The position numbers were made by a program, and so were the translations under genes. DNA of 64,000 nucleotides from Carposina sasakii (Eukaryota; Arthropoda; Insecta; Lepidoptera; Carposinidae), in NCBI GenBank assembly GCA_014607495.2, contig CP053161.1:1240001-1304000 (forward strand), in the 5' to 3' direction. The notes beneath the pieces are model-generated. The model made no database searches. It saw only the letters and a program-made list of their open reading frames with translations, and was not told the DNA's origin. This document shows positions 10,997 through 20,835 of this stretch, one piece after another; within the stretch, counting starts at the first letter, position 1, and each line of letters opens with the position of its first letter.

Positions 10997-11245
10997 GACG
11001 GCCGATTGGTGTAGTTGGTAGTGGCCCTGCCTGCGACGCCATAGGTCCTGGGTTCGAATCCCGGTGGGTGCAAACATTGATGTGATGAATATCGATGTTT
11101 GTTTCCGAGTCATGGATGTTTATATACTTATCTATGTATTTATATACCGTTGCTTAGTACCCACGACACAAGACCTTAGGGATCTTAGTGTGGGACTAAG
11201 TCAATGTGTTGTGAAGTGTGTGAATATTTATTTATTATTTATATG
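10997..11245 (+). mobile_element. Full-length tRNA-derived SINE (SINE-1)
   Basis: The first 75 bases are tRNA-like. The A box TGGTGTAGTTGG is at 11007-11018 and the B box GGTTCGAATCC at 11051-11061, both fitting the RNA polymerase III internal promoter. A unique body follows ('cccacgacacaagacctta', 'gtgtgggactaagtcaatgt') and then an AT-rich tail ending in TATTTATTTATTATTTATA. About 249 bp, noncoding, and it needs a LINE for movement. A headless fragment in the opposite orientation is at 3443-3511. I could not identify a clean target-site duplication. Confidence 0.8.
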
Positions 11246-11814
11246 AATCTGTTACGTCCCTTAGTATAAAAAATGCAATACTCAACCTTTTCGATATATT
11301 ATCAGAAAAATATTCTATTCTACATATATTCCTCTGTTATTTATACTTAATTTTGTAATACGATTTCTACAAAAGCATTACACTATGTTAGTATGAGATC
11401 CGATCTTAGGCTATCTACGATTGCGAGGGTTTTTTGTCAATATTGTCGCCATATTTCTAAGTTGAAAGTTTGTATAACTAATATCGTTCATAGAAAACTG
11501 TGTTACAGACGTCGCGCGGGCGTGTGTTACACTAAAGGGTAACGGATAACTAGGTACTTGGTTCATATCGCACGACATCATAGTTAATAGTTACTACGTA
11601 ACAGATACCACAGTCTCATACAAAATTCGAATACCAACTTAACCCTACAGTTACTAGATAATATTTCCCCCGCTTGTAGTTGCTTGGAAGTAAGCTAACA
11701 TCACGCGGCATTGAACAAGAGAGTGAACCCTGGCTGAGTGACGCTTTGAGAGGGTTGCATTGTAATCTCCTCAGTCCTCGTTCTCAGTTCCGTGGGATTG
11801 CATCACTAACAGCC
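11246..11814. other. No supported feature
   Basis: AT-rich DNA with one GC-rich patch near 11505-11525. No coding pattern. Confidence 0.45.
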
Positions 11815-11953
11815 AGTTTCTATAACTGATCTTGACAGATTTTTTGCATATCTCAAATTTAGTCTTCAAAATAGTTTTCATACAAAATTTCAAATTAGGA
11901 ATAAAAGAATCCAAGATTCTTTTTGATCTCTCGTATTGAAATTTGTCGTAAGG
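11815..11953. mobile_element. Palindromic MITE-like repeat E, copy 2
   Basis: 'tctataactgatcttgacag' at the start and 'atctctcgtattgaaatttg' at the end match copy 1 (2693-2826) closely over the whole length. Inverted halves are retained. Confidence 0.6.
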
Positions 11954-12954
11954 GATCATCAGTCAGTTGGTAACTTTCTGAACCATAACTACGAGTACCT
12001 AGAAGACTGCAAATCAAATGTTCTGCTACTATCCTGTAAAAGAGTTAGGTAGGTACGGCTATTGAAAAATGAAGTAGCTATGTAAAACAATAGGTACACT
12101 TTGTAAACTCAATCTTACTTTGCGGAAATTGCAGTAGCTTGCTCTAATTAGTTTGCGCGAAGCCGGCAGAGCTTTTTATTCTCGAAAAGCTCCACGTATG
12201 ACGCTATTTATTATGGTGATATTTAGGTAATACTAAGTTACGTTATATAAAAATTTTATGGGTCACAAGCTCATAAGACGCGGTAACTACTCATTTCTAC
12301 TCATTCATGTAATGTAATTAAATCAAAGTTCACACGTGACCAAAATGCTGGCTGCTACTTAGGCCAAAGAATAAGCATAGCCATTCAGCGCGGCAATGCA
12401 GCCAGCACGCTACCTGATAAGGTAGATCGGCTGACCATCCTGTAAAAATTTTGATGGTCAACCGACCTCCCATAGGTACGCCATAGACCTAAGTAGTTCT
12501 AAGTTAGCTATAATACATTATTTTAAAGATCCATTATAAAATAAATTACTTGATATTAAATCAAAATAAGTTATTTTCAAGAAAGTTGGCACTAGGCAGG
12601 TAGTCAGCCGTAAAAACCAATATCAATCTATGGCAATAGTACTTGTATGACTTACAAAATAAAAAAAGGTAGATGATATATTCAATATGTTTGTTGGATC
12701 ACAAATTAAACCATTATGTAATTTTTAACAAAATGTGGCATCATCAACTTTCCTATTTCACGTACCCTACCTATGTTAGTACAAAATTTAACCATGTCTA
12801 AACTGCGTTAGTACCTACCAAGACAAAATTGACAAGCGTCTCTCAGCCTACAGCGTAACCCTCCCTAAGCATTTTGTCTTTTCTCCATACCTAAGCGTTT
12901 TGTTATTCAAATCACATCACAGACAAAAGTAACGTCACTGTTTACACATCTATA
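11954..12954. other. Intergenic, with a short SINE-2 fragment at 12585-12640
   Basis: The piece 'gcactaggcaggtagtcagc' to 'ctatggcaatagtac' matches the middle of SINE-2 (21196-21468). A 'cagcgcggcaatgcagccag' patch near 12387 is GC-rich but unmatched here. An imperfect hairpin, 'ggctgaccatc' with 'gatggtcaacc', lies at about 12430-12470. No gene. Confidence 0.4.
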
Positions 12955-13191
12955 CAGGGTGATTTTTGGTCGTCAACGTTCCCGAAAACTACGGAATCTC
13001 CTCATCATCACGATCATTTTTCTCCATGGAAGCATACCTGGGAAGTGTCTGGTTTCCAAAATATTAGGGTCCAAAGTTGAGTAAATAGACTGCGTTTTTC
13101 TGCATAAATGCACATAGACGCGCGTATTTTTTCACGAAAAATAATTAAATCTGTCTATCTAACATCACTAGATTTCGCAATCAAGGAATTT

Positions 13192-13222
<31 letters not shown>

Positions 13223-13311
13223 TCCCAGCAATTTTTTTTGGCATAAACTTACTTTATTGCATGTATAGAATACGTACCCTTCGTTAAAGGTGGCCACAAA
13301 AAAACACCCTG
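12955..13311 (+). mobile_element. Mariner-like MITE, family A, full copy
   Basis: The ends are TA|CAGGGTGATTTTTGGTC and GGCCACAAAAAAACACCCTG|TA. The reversed right end reads CAGGGTGTTTTTTTGTGGCC, so the inverted termini match apart from a few bases. TA on both sides fits Tc1/mariner target choice. The 357-bp body is noncoding, with an A-run of about 25 near 13200. Other copies: 16026-16402, 37944-38309, 42108-42364 and 57379-57758. Confidence 0.82.
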
Positions 13312-13635
13312 TATAAAAGTGTCAGACAAATGTTTGCTACATTACCAGAATTTTCTTTATCGCAAGATTATACAAACAGACATGAATAACAATTTTTACC
13401 TTTTTAAAAAATAGAGAAAGACGATTTCGGGGTTTTTTTGAATGTGTAACAAAACAAGCTAGTTTTTAATTGTAATTGGAAGTAAGCAGAGTTATAATAT
13501 TTCAAGTAGTCCTTCGTAAATTAATTTGAAGTCAGCAGAGTTCTTACATTTCAAGTAGTTCTATAAAAGTAATTCGATTCCTGTCACAGGATTATACAGC
13601 GTATTTATGTCATGTCAGTTTTTATGTGTAAAAAA
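13312..13635. other. No supported feature
   Basis: AT-rich. 'taattggaagtaagcagagt' and 'aatttgaagtcagcagagtt' at about 13469 and 13518 form a short local direct repeat. Confidence 0.4.
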
Positions 13636-13836
13636 TTGACACTGGTTCATCCTTCGGAAAGCACGTAAATCCGTTGGTCTTGCGCCTGATCTCTCTCTCC
13701 GGTCTAGTTGGATTTTCGTCTCATCGGGCAATGAGAGTGAGGCAATAGGCAGTATAGCTGTGTTTGTACAGACGCTCGTGCACTTGCGTACATGTCTTCT
13801 TCGTTGATATTGGCCGTCGGTCTGGAGGTTACATAA
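13636..13836 (+). repeat. Interspersed repeat with 'ccgttggtcttgcgcctgat' motif
   Basis: 'ggaaagcacgtaaatccgtt', 'ggtcttgcgcctgatctctc', 'tctcatcgggcaatgagagt' and 'ggccgtcggtctggaggtta' occur in this order. I recognise the set from widespread lepidopteran repeats but cannot name the class. There is only one copy in this window. Confidence 0.45.
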
Positions 13837-14119
13837 GAGTTACAAATAAACTTCTCTCAAAGTAACAAAAAAATAGTAAAAAGAAAATTTTTTTAATCCC
13901 ATCATGATTAAAAAATGAATGAACTAAATAAAATATGCTCTACAGTGTAATATTACGAAAAGTTTCCTCTTACACACCCGCTACCTATAGGTTGTGCTGC
14001 TAAACTCCGCATGAAACGGCACATGAATTCAAAATTTAAACATTTGAAAGAATTGAAAGACTAATAAGACGATCTTATCGATACGTTGGTATGTAAAAAT
14101 CATTTAGTTTAATAGAAAT

Positions 14120-14490
14120 CCTGTGTTGATGCGGGGCTTTACTGGAATATATAACCAAAATTTCTTTCCAAGCATTTCCCAAGAGTCGATTATGGAACTC
14201 GGGCATACACTCAGGCTATAGACTAGCCAGACCAACCCGCCTGCCCAGCGTGGTGACTATGGGCAAAACACCCCTGTGGCAGTAGCCTTCTGGCGTGCCC
14301 TGGGGGAGGCCTACGTCCAGCAGTGGACTGCAATAGGCTGAAGAAGAAGAAGATAGACTAGCAACTTATCACTGATCATTTACGAGTACATAGGTATGTA
14401 TCCGCTATGGCTGTGGGATCCTTTTATGATCCTGCAGTTGTTCTGGCTACCTCATCTCAAGAAAACAGAGGAGTATGTGTACGTATGTAA
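14120..14490 (-). repeat. Family D copy split by a LINE-tail insertion
   Basis: Left part 14120-14227 and right part 14352-14490 together match the uninterrupted family D copy at 16752-16985. The interruption is flanked by a duplicated 'atagactagc', a target-site duplication. The insertion is therefore younger than this D copy. Confidence 0.75.
14228..14351 (+). mobile_element. 5'-truncated LINE tail (type T) with target-site duplication
   Basis: A 124-bp insertion, 'cccgcctgcccagcgtggtg' through 'gtggactgcaataggctgaa' and ending in (GAA)n. A 10-bp 'atagactagc' precedes it (about 14218-14227) and follows it (about 14352-14361). This is the expected product of target-primed reverse transcription with early termination. 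Confidence 0.78.
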
Positions 14491-14631
14491 TAGAAACCCA
14501 TGTGTCTTCGTCTGTACAGACTATTCAAAAAAAATATTGTGAAGTTCTATGGGGGTTTGATTATAAAGTACAATACATAAGCATATTCATTTCTAGATAG
14601 ACATTAGCAAAATTTTACACGCATTTTATAT

Positions 14632-14840
14632 CACGGTGTAACAGAAAGGATATGTTAAGCGAAAAGCTATGTAAATAGCCCACTATAGAGATCCTATTTT
14701 CAAAATTTTAGACTCGAATTCATATTTTTATTTTTCAAGATTGCATTCCTGAGTTGTTTCGGAATTCTTCATACTATGTGGAAAAATATAAATGTGAATT
14801 TGAGTCTGAAATTTTGGAAATAGGTTCTCGATACACCCTG
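14632..14840 (+). mobile_element. Mariner-like MITE, family B, internally shortened
   Basis: Left end CACGGTGTAACAGAAAGG (CAGGGTG mutated to CACGGTG) and right end ATACACCCTG|TA. The left half is intact up to the centre. The right half lacks most of the sequence between 'ggttctcg' and the terminus, so the second copy of the 'agcttttcgcttaac' block is missing. Confidence 0.7.
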
Positions 14841-15096
14841 TATAACTACTAATCATGGTACCAATGATTCAATTGGTTAAATAAATGGTTACATAATTAA
14901 ATAGTAATCTGGAACAGCTGTTGCAAGATAACACATTTTAGAGATAACATAGGTGGGAACTCAGGGTGGGGCTACATATTTTATGCTGCTGAACGTTATG
15001 TAGGTAGGTCAACCGGACTAACAAACGAACTACTGCAACTAGAAAAGCATAGCACATCTCTAAGGGTAAGGCAGTCGAGGGACATGTTATCTATTT

Positions 15097-15279
15097 AATT
15101 GTATCAGGCGTTACTATTCAGAAGTTCAAATTTCGAGTGGCTATCTATATTTGCATGCTAGGTGCTTGGATCTGGCTTCTCGTTGCGACTCTAGTAGTTT
15201 TGTGTTCGTGATCATGAGTCGACAGATCCGAGAGTCAGTGGAGGGTATATGGCTCGGAGGTGGGCGTACCCTTGATGGA
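15097..15279 (-). mobile_element. Retroposed repeat (family I) with a 16-bp target-site duplication
   Basis: 'gacatgttatctattt' occurs at 15081-15096 and again at 15280-15295, framing a 183-bp insert. About 120 bp of the insert (15151-15270, read on the minus strand) match 30300-30423: 'ctccactgac', 'ctcggatctg', then 'agcacctagcatgcaa'. A duplication of this length points to LINE-type integration. The insert is not a tRNA, 5S or 7SL sequence that I recognise, and its longer open frame has no known domain. Confidence 0.6.
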
Positions 15280-15295
15280 GACATGTTATCTATTT

Positions 15296-16025
15296 GAACG
15301 GGTATAAAAATCACGTCTATTGTTACCGCCCTAAGTACAAAAAAGTTCCTCAGAACAAAAGTTTCCAAGCCTGACGGAACACGATTAATCAATATCAGTC
15401 CATCTTCAAACCTACATCAAAGTGAGACGTGAGTATTTTATTAATCGCTTACATAAATCTTTATCCCGGAAATTCAAATTGAACCTTGTCTTCCCTTCGT
15501 TTATTGTTTAGGTTGCAGACTGACTACAAAATTAAGGCTATTTATTATGTCTGGTGAATTTATTTACTTTTCTAGGAAGCGTATTATTTACTTGGTGTAT
15601 TTAGCTATCTATACATATAATAAAACTGTTACTGATCGCTATTTGTGCATGCTAATCTCAAAAACGGCTTAACAGATTTGGATGCAGGAGGTCTACTCTA
15701 AAATACCGCTTTCGAATCTTTCGGTCTGAGCGAAGCCTTTGACAGCATTTGACCCTACTACGAAATTGCTTCGGATGTTCACAACTCATTCGGAACCATA
15801 GAGAATAATTCACATTGACTAATATTATAAGCTTTCTATTATCTAGCCTTATACCTGTCAAATAGAGTTCGATCGGACCGAATGAAAAAACGGCGCGACT
15901 GATCCGATCGAAGGAAGTTTAATAAATAAAAGTTAATACGAGTAGGCTAACTGATCAGAAATCGGTGTGTACTTTGTACACTTCTACCCATCTTAATTGG
16001 GGGATAATGGGCGTAACTATATGTA
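15296..16025. other. No supported gene; old repeat near 15600-15690
   Basis: 'tacatataataaaactgtta' and 'catgctaatctcaaaaacgg' around 15612-15668 look like a lepidopteran Helitron 5' region, but no clear border is present. The rest is AT-rich. Confidence 0.4.
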
Positions 16026-16402
16026 CAGGGTGATTTTTGGTCGTCAACGTTCCCGAAAACTACGGAATCTCCTCATCATCACGATCATTTTTCTCCATGG
16101 AAGCATACCTGGGAAGTGTCTGGTTTCCAAAATATTAGGGTCCAAAGTTGAGTAAATAGACTGCGTTTTTCTGCATAAATACACATAGACGCGCGTAGCA
16201 GGATTTTTCACGAAAAATACTTAATATCTGTCTATAAAAAAACTAACATAAACACTAGACACTATAAATTTCGCACGATCAAGGAATTTAAAATTTAAAA
16301 AAAAAAAAAAAAAATCCCAGCATTTTTTTTGGCATAAACTTACTTTATTTCATGTATAGAATACGTAACCTTCGTTAAAGGTGGCCACAAAAAAACACCC
16401 TG
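16026..16402 (+). mobile_element. Mariner-like MITE, family A, full copy
   Basis: TA|CAGGGTGATTTTTGG at the left and AACACCCTG|TA at the right. It is nearly identical to 12955-13311 over most of its length, with small indels ('gcgcgtagcagga' is present here and shortened there). It is 377 bp and noncoding. The high similarity suggests fairly recent spread. Confidence 0.83.
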
Positions 16403-16751
16403 TATATATTAATATTAGAATACATGGAGAAGTGTAAATTACCTTTTCCCCATACCTACCAGTATATTTACAATATCCACTGTTCCACTCAGTCCGTATC
16501 GGGTTCCTATAATCTACTCCTACCTGTATGTTGATTGAAAGGGTGTCAAAATATTACTTCTCAGAGTTTTATATAAAATTCTGTCGAGCAGCGAAGCGTT
16601 TTATTACCGCACTGGCATTTCAGGCGCTCGGGCGTATAATGCATAACATCAAAGGAATACCAGGTGTGTTGGCGTAGTTCATACGATGCTAATACTTGAT
16701 GAAACACCAGTCGTCAGTTTTATTTTACTGGATTTGTTTAGTTATGAGTCC
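16403..16751. other. No supported feature
   Basis: AT-rich with a moderate-GC stretch at 16590-16700. No motif recognised. Confidence 0.4.
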
Positions 16752-16985
16752 AGTCCTGATGCGGGGCTGCACTAGAATACATCAGCTGCATCTCCCGCCG
16801 TGCACGTAAGAGTCGACTAAGAAACTCGGGCATTCTCTTGAAGCAGTAGGCTAGCAACTTGTCACTGGTCGTTTACATCTATCCCCGCTATGCTAAACGT
16901 GGCTGAGGGATCTTCTGTATGATCGTGCAGTTCTGACTACCTCATTTCAGGAACATAGCTGTGTCTATATGTATATGAGTTTTGT
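16752..16985 (-). repeat. Interspersed repeat family D, near full length
   Basis: The most complete copy here: 'tcctgatgcggggctgcact', 'agaatacatcagctgcatct', 'agagtcgactaagaaactcg', 'ctagcaacttgtcactggtc', 'ccgctatgctaaacgtggct', and 'tcaggaacatagctgtgtct', followed by an 'atatgtatatg' tract. It serves as the reference for the family (about 230 bp). Confidence 0.72.
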
Positions 16986-17068
16986 GTTTCTGAACATAAG
17001 GTATATTATATACAAAGATGTTGCTAGTGAAGTACATATATGAAAAATAAAAACTTAATACTCATATA

Positions 17069-17334
17069 CAGGATGTTAAGCGAAAAGCTATGTAAATTGC
17101 CCACTATAGAGATCTTATTTCCAAAATTTTAGACTCGAAATCACATTTTTATTTTTCAAGATTGTATGGACATTCCTGAGTTGTTTCGGAATTCTTCATA
17201 CTATCTGGAAAAATAAAAATGTGAATTTGAGTCTGAAATTTTGAAAATAGGTTCTCTATAGTGGGCTATTTACAAAGCTTTTCGCTTAACATACCCTTTC
17301 TGTTCGTTTAACATGCCCCTTTTGTTAAACCCTG
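17069..17334 (+). mobile_element. Mariner-like MITE, family B, with duplicated right end
   Basis: The left end is shortened (TA|CAGGATGTTAAGCG) and the right end is AAACCCTG|TA. Near the right end 'gcttaacataccctttctgt' is followed at once by 'cgtttaacatgccccttttg', a second partial terminus. It is 266 bp and palindromic overall. Confidence 0.72.
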
Positions 17335-17335
17335 T

Positions 17336-17419
17336 ATATCGAGGGGTGAAAGGCTATTTGGGATGAGCGCCATTTATACATATGGCGCTTATCCCAAATA
17401 GCCTTTCACCCCTTGATAT
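17336..17419. repeat. Near-perfect hairpin, 38-bp stem and 8-nt loop
   Basis: The core stem arms are 17342-17373 and 17382-17413 (32 bp, one G/A difference that still pairs as G-U in RNA), with loop TTATACAT. ATATC at the outside extends the stem to 38 bp with a second mismatch. It begins directly after MITE B4. It may be a tiny foldback MITE or the source of a small-RNA hairpin; I found no second copy in the window. Confidence 0.75.
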
Positions 17420-17875
17420 GTTTATAAAATCTGCTTCCTGCCTATTGAATAAATATTTAAATAGTTATAAAGTGTCTGTCATGTCGTGTTCGTAACAAAC
17501 CTACGCAAAATAATAACTCCAACCACTCAGTCTCGTGTCAAATATAACAACATCACGATACTTGTTTCTAAAGCCGTCGCCATGTTGACACGGTACTGCG
17601 GAAATTGCTGGATATTCCTCTCTGGCCTATTTCCCGCGGCCCTAAGAGTCTGCCTATCATATTTTTGCGGAGCAATAACTGATAAGTAGGTATAACAAAA
17701 CAGATGGTTTAGATTGTTAATTTTAGTTTTACTGTAGGTACGTTCATTTTTATGAAAAATAGATTTTAAATAATATATATAGTACCTACTCGTAGTATGA
17801 GAACAACCAGAGTTTTTTTTATAAAACCAAAAATACATTGCAAGGCCAATGTAAAGCCATATAAATATCGTGCTA
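17420..17875. other. No supported gene
   Basis: Opposite-strand open frames at 17486-17689 and 17527-17838 overlap and neither resembles a known family. I treat both as chance. Confidence 0.45.
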
Positions 17876-18002
17876 TCCTGTGCTGATGCAGGACTTTATT
17901 AGAATACATCAGTTGCATATGTATCTTTCGCGTGTCGTTAGACTTAGGCATTCTCTCAGGCTTTAAGCTAGCAACTTGTCACTGATAATATACATCTGTT
18001 AG
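17876..18002 (-). repeat. Family D partial copy, minus strand
   Basis: 'ctgtgctgatgcaggacttt', 'attagaatacatcagttgca' and 'ctagcaacttgtcactgata' match the first half of 16752-16985. Confidence 0.65.
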
Positions 18003-18039
18003 AACCTAGCAGGCCACATTGGACTTTAGTACAATATGA

Positions 18040-18215
18040 ATTGATTCGGCGGAAAAAGTTGAAAGGGAGCGGGTGCTGGATATTCTTGCATGTGTCCGTA
18101 AAGTCTCTGGCTTGTGATGTGAATCTAGTGCGTGTGCATGGTTTTATATGCAGGTAAGCGAAGTAAAAGTTTAGTCGGAATACGAGCTCTTCATGGGCTC
18201 ATGTAAATTGTTTTT
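18040..18215 (+). repeat. Interspersed repeat family K, uninterrupted copy
   Basis: 'gattcggcggaaaaagttga', 'cttgcatgtgtccgtaaagt', 'tggttttatatgcaggtaag', 'gtcggaatacgagctcttca'. It matches the two flanks of the MITE E insertion at 2520-2865 and so reveals that insertion. Confidence 0.6.
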
Positions 18216-18689
18216 GCAATTTCATTCAATTTACGCTCGTTCTTGAGGATTTTCCTGACGTTTCCCTTCATCATCATTATCATCCGTCATAGATTCAGAA
18301 TTCATTTTACTTGAGACAATGGCTGTATGGGCTTATTTCCCCTTGCCTTTCCTTCGGGATAAACTAAACAAAAATAAACATAATGAATTCTCGGCAATAT
18401 CTGTCTTAGTTATAGTAAATATGAACACGGCTGTATGTAAAATACATATTATACACACGGACCTTCAGTAGTACAAGGGCACAATTGTCAAATATTGCAA
18501 GATGTAATTGAGTCATTGTTCTGCCGAAGGTGCTAAAAAAAATTTCAAGGCAGTACTGCTGTGTTACAGGTAGAATTTATGCGATTCATCTTATGGGATC
18601 CATGTGGCTGACGGGTCCTTAGTTTCTCTATCAAGGTCCTTGTAGTCAAATGTCAATTCTAGTTAGGAAAGCCTTTTAAACACATTTCA
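18216..18689. other. No supported feature
   Basis: Unremarkable sequence. No copy was found elsewhere in the window. Confidence 0.4.
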
Positions 18690-18722
18690 TTATTTCCCTG
18701 GCTATCACTCATACCCTAATTG
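18690..18722 (-). repeat. Family G terminal fragment
   Basis: Its reverse complement reads TAGGGTATGAGTGATAGCC, close to the start of the copies at 6130 and 10570. Confidence 0.45.
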
Positions 18723-18777
18723 TCTAGTTTATAAAGTTGAAGTTGCGAGATATGTGATACGTTCACCTATTATAAGA

Positions 18778-18898
18778 ACTTGTATATCCCAACTATACCC
18801 TCAAAATTGGTCAGAAGTCGCACCTTGTAGTTCTATCGGCCCTTGGTGCCGCCTACCCCGTGAGGGATAAAGGCGTGGTTATACATAGGTATGTATTA
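18778..18898 (-). repeat. Interspersed repeat family C, minus strand
   Basis: 'aactataccctcaaaattgg', 'tcagaagtcgcaccttgtag', 'ggcccttggtgccgcctacc' and 'ataaaggcgtggttatacat' are the reverse of 4690-4840. Confidence 0.65.
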
Positions 18899-19361
18899 TA
18901 ACACAAAAATGCATTTCCACCATTCCATTTCATTGCCATCATGAACCAATGAATATGATTGGTGGTACGTATCTAAAGCAACGTGGCATGACACCTTTTT
19001 GGTGGAAAATTGGTTAAACAGGCAAAAAAGGTCTAAAAAAAGCAATCGAAAATGGGAATATTAATACGCAATTTTATTAAAATCGTTCAATTAAGTACCT
19101 TAATGAATCTTCAAGAAAATTCCTAATAAGCTATTTAAAATCCATTATCTTACAAAAGAGTGACAGAGTAATTAATTGTGATTCTTTACAAGGTAGGTAC
19201 ACTTAAAACCGTCTAATTAAAAAAATCGCAGACAAATTATATACCAAGAGCGGTGTGGTCAATATTTAGGTTGTATGTGTGTAGTTGTTTTTATAGAGGT
19301 ATTTACGACATATGCTGTGTTCACAAAATGATATATAACCTAACCTAACCATAACCGAAGG
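18899..19361. other. No supported feature
   Basis: AT-rich, including 'aacctaacctaacc' at about 19337. That is only two and a half copies of the insect telomere-like CCTAA unit and is not a telomere array. Confidence 0.45.
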
Positions 19362-19515
19362 CTCATAAAAAATATCCCATAGCCACGTTTACCATAGCGG
19401 GGACAGGTGTAAATGATCAGTGACAAGTTGCTAGCTTATCGCCTGAGAGACTGCCCGAGTTCCTTAGTCGACTCTTACGACATGCCTAGAAGCAGATGCA
19501 GGTGATTAATTCTAG
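19362..19515 (+). repeat. Family D partial copy
   Basis: 'cccatagccacgtttaccat', 'agcggggacaggtgtaaatg', 'gcccgagttccttagtcgac', 'gacatgcctagaagcagatg'. It lacks the left end. Confidence 0.68.
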
Positions 19516-20015
19516 TGAAGGACCGCAATGGACTTAATCTAAAAACATATGACTACGTATCGTGGGATTACGCAAAACTACGCTCATGCTTTATTTTATC
19601 TAATAGGTGTGAGTTAGTTATGCAAAAAGCTAATGAAAACAAAAAATACCCAATTAGAAAAAATCATGTCTCATCTTAAGCAACATGAAAATAATGAATG
19701 ACTAATATAATCGAGTTTCTAAATTCAAATAGCTCCTTAACTATAAGGCGCTTTAATTTTTACGCTCTGTTAAATTCAGTCGTTCCCTTAAACAAGCCGG
19801 TTTGCAAAATTTGTTTTTCCTTAGCATTAAATCTGTTCGTTTATATTTAAAACAAGCACAGCTCGGCTAACGATGTGGTTTATATTTTAGTCTTTACCTA
19901 CTATACATTACTACCGTTTCTTTCTAGTCACTAATGAGGACAAATTTGTAAAGACATTATAAATAAAAACTATGGCTTTTACCATATTATTCTCTTTTTA
20001 TTTTCTTGCTTAAGT
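19516..20015. other. No supported feature
   Basis: AT-rich sequence. No coding pattern and no matched repeat. Confidence 0.45.
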
Positions 20016-20224
20016 AAAAAGATGGGTTTTGGGGCGTTTCGGTCCGCGGTCCGAAACGCCTAACAATGCTTTTCGTTTTATGACTGCGCGTACCACGAGC
20101 GTTGGCGATTCGGTTCATTTTCCATTTGTGGACCGAATGTCCCCATGAATAAAATGCTTTTAGGCGTGTCGGTCCGCTGACCGACACGCGAACGGACCGA
20201 AAGGCCCCAAAACCCAAAAAAGAT
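20016..20224. mobile_element. Hairpin-rich 193-bp MITE with 23-bp TIRs and 8-bp duplication
   Basis: Termini GGGTTTTGGGGCGTTTCGG... (20024) and ...CCGAAAGGCCCCAAAACCC (20215) are 23-bp inverted repeats with one mismatch, flanked on both sides by AAAAAGAT. Inside are further hairpins: 'gcgtttcggtccgcggtccg' folding with 'aaacgcc', and 'cgtgtcggtc' with 'gaccgacacg'. Much more GC-rich than the surroundings. An 8-bp duplication would suit a hAT-type transposase. A minus-strand open frame over it is just the repeat. A 32-nt inner block is shared with 29664-29697. Confidence 0.72.
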
Positions 20225-20299
20225 AACATGAAGCACTCGTAGAGCTTACATAACGTGCTAAATAGGTGTTAGTTGATTATGCGCATAGCTAAACTTCTT

Positions 20300-20395
20300 T
20301 AAACATACATACATGTATAGATATGGTCACGACCCACTTTTCACCAGTTACCTTATTAAGTCCCACGTTGTAAGGGATGAGCCTACCGCCGCTTC
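20300..20395 (+). repeat. Possible family C relative
   Basis: 'aaacatacatacatgtatag' followed by 'ggtcacgacccacttttcac' and 'cgttgtaagggatgagccta' resembles the start of family C and the piece at 38805-38935, but only loosely. Confidence 0.35.
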
Positions 20396-20451
20396 TTCAA
20401 ACACCTATCATAAATGTAAACTGACGTAACCATCTAATGATTCGTCTTCAG

Positions 20452-20545
20452 CCTATTGCAGTCCACTGATGGACCTAGGCCTTCCCCAGGGCACGCCACA
20501 AGGCTACTGCCATAGGGGGGTTTTTCACATAGTCACCATGCTCAA
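20452..20545 (-). mobile_element. LINE tail fragment (type T), minus strand
   Basis: 'ttcagcctattgcagtccac', 'ggcacgccacaaggctactg', 'ccatagggg' and 'catagtcaccatgctc' are the reverse of the tail at 14228-14351. It abuts an oppositely oriented RTE tail at 20597. Confidence 0.65.
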
Positions 20546-20596
20546 CAAATGTCACCGACATAGCCCAACGTGGGCTAAAGTGAAACAAAGCTAAAG

Positions 20597-20835
20597 TGGC
20601 CATTGGCGAGGCACATAGCTCGAAGAACCGATGGCCGATGGAGCTGAAAGGTTCTAGAGTAGATACCACAAAAAGCAGCGTAGAAAGGCCAACCGTGAGA
20701 TGGACGGAGGACCTAGCCAAGGTCACGGGCATCGGTTGGATACAGGCCGCTTCCGCCCGGTTGGAATGAAGGTTGTTGGTGGAGGCCTATGTTTAGCAGT
20801 GGACTTCTCATGGCTGAGAATGATCATGATGACGG
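20597..20835 (+). mobile_element. RTE LINE 3' fragment
   Basis: It matches the last part of the RTE copy at 52345-52591: 'gcacatagctcgaagaaccg', 'cgtgagatggacggaggacc', 'gggcatcggttggatacagg', 'ggaggcctatgtttagcagt'. It covers the C-terminal codons of the reverse transcriptase ORF plus the end region, 5'-truncated and with changed reading frames. It ends with short ATGATCATGATGA units in place of (GAT)n. Confidence 0.72.

Noticed and set aside
15141..15392. 83-codon minus-strand frame as a gene
   Set aside because: It crosses the border of a retroposed insert and its target duplication, so it is a chance fusion.
17486..17838. Overlapping frames on opposite strands
   Set aside because: Mutually exclusive and neither resembles a known family.
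19337..19350. Telomere repeat (CCTAA)n
   Set aside because: About two and a half units only; far too short.
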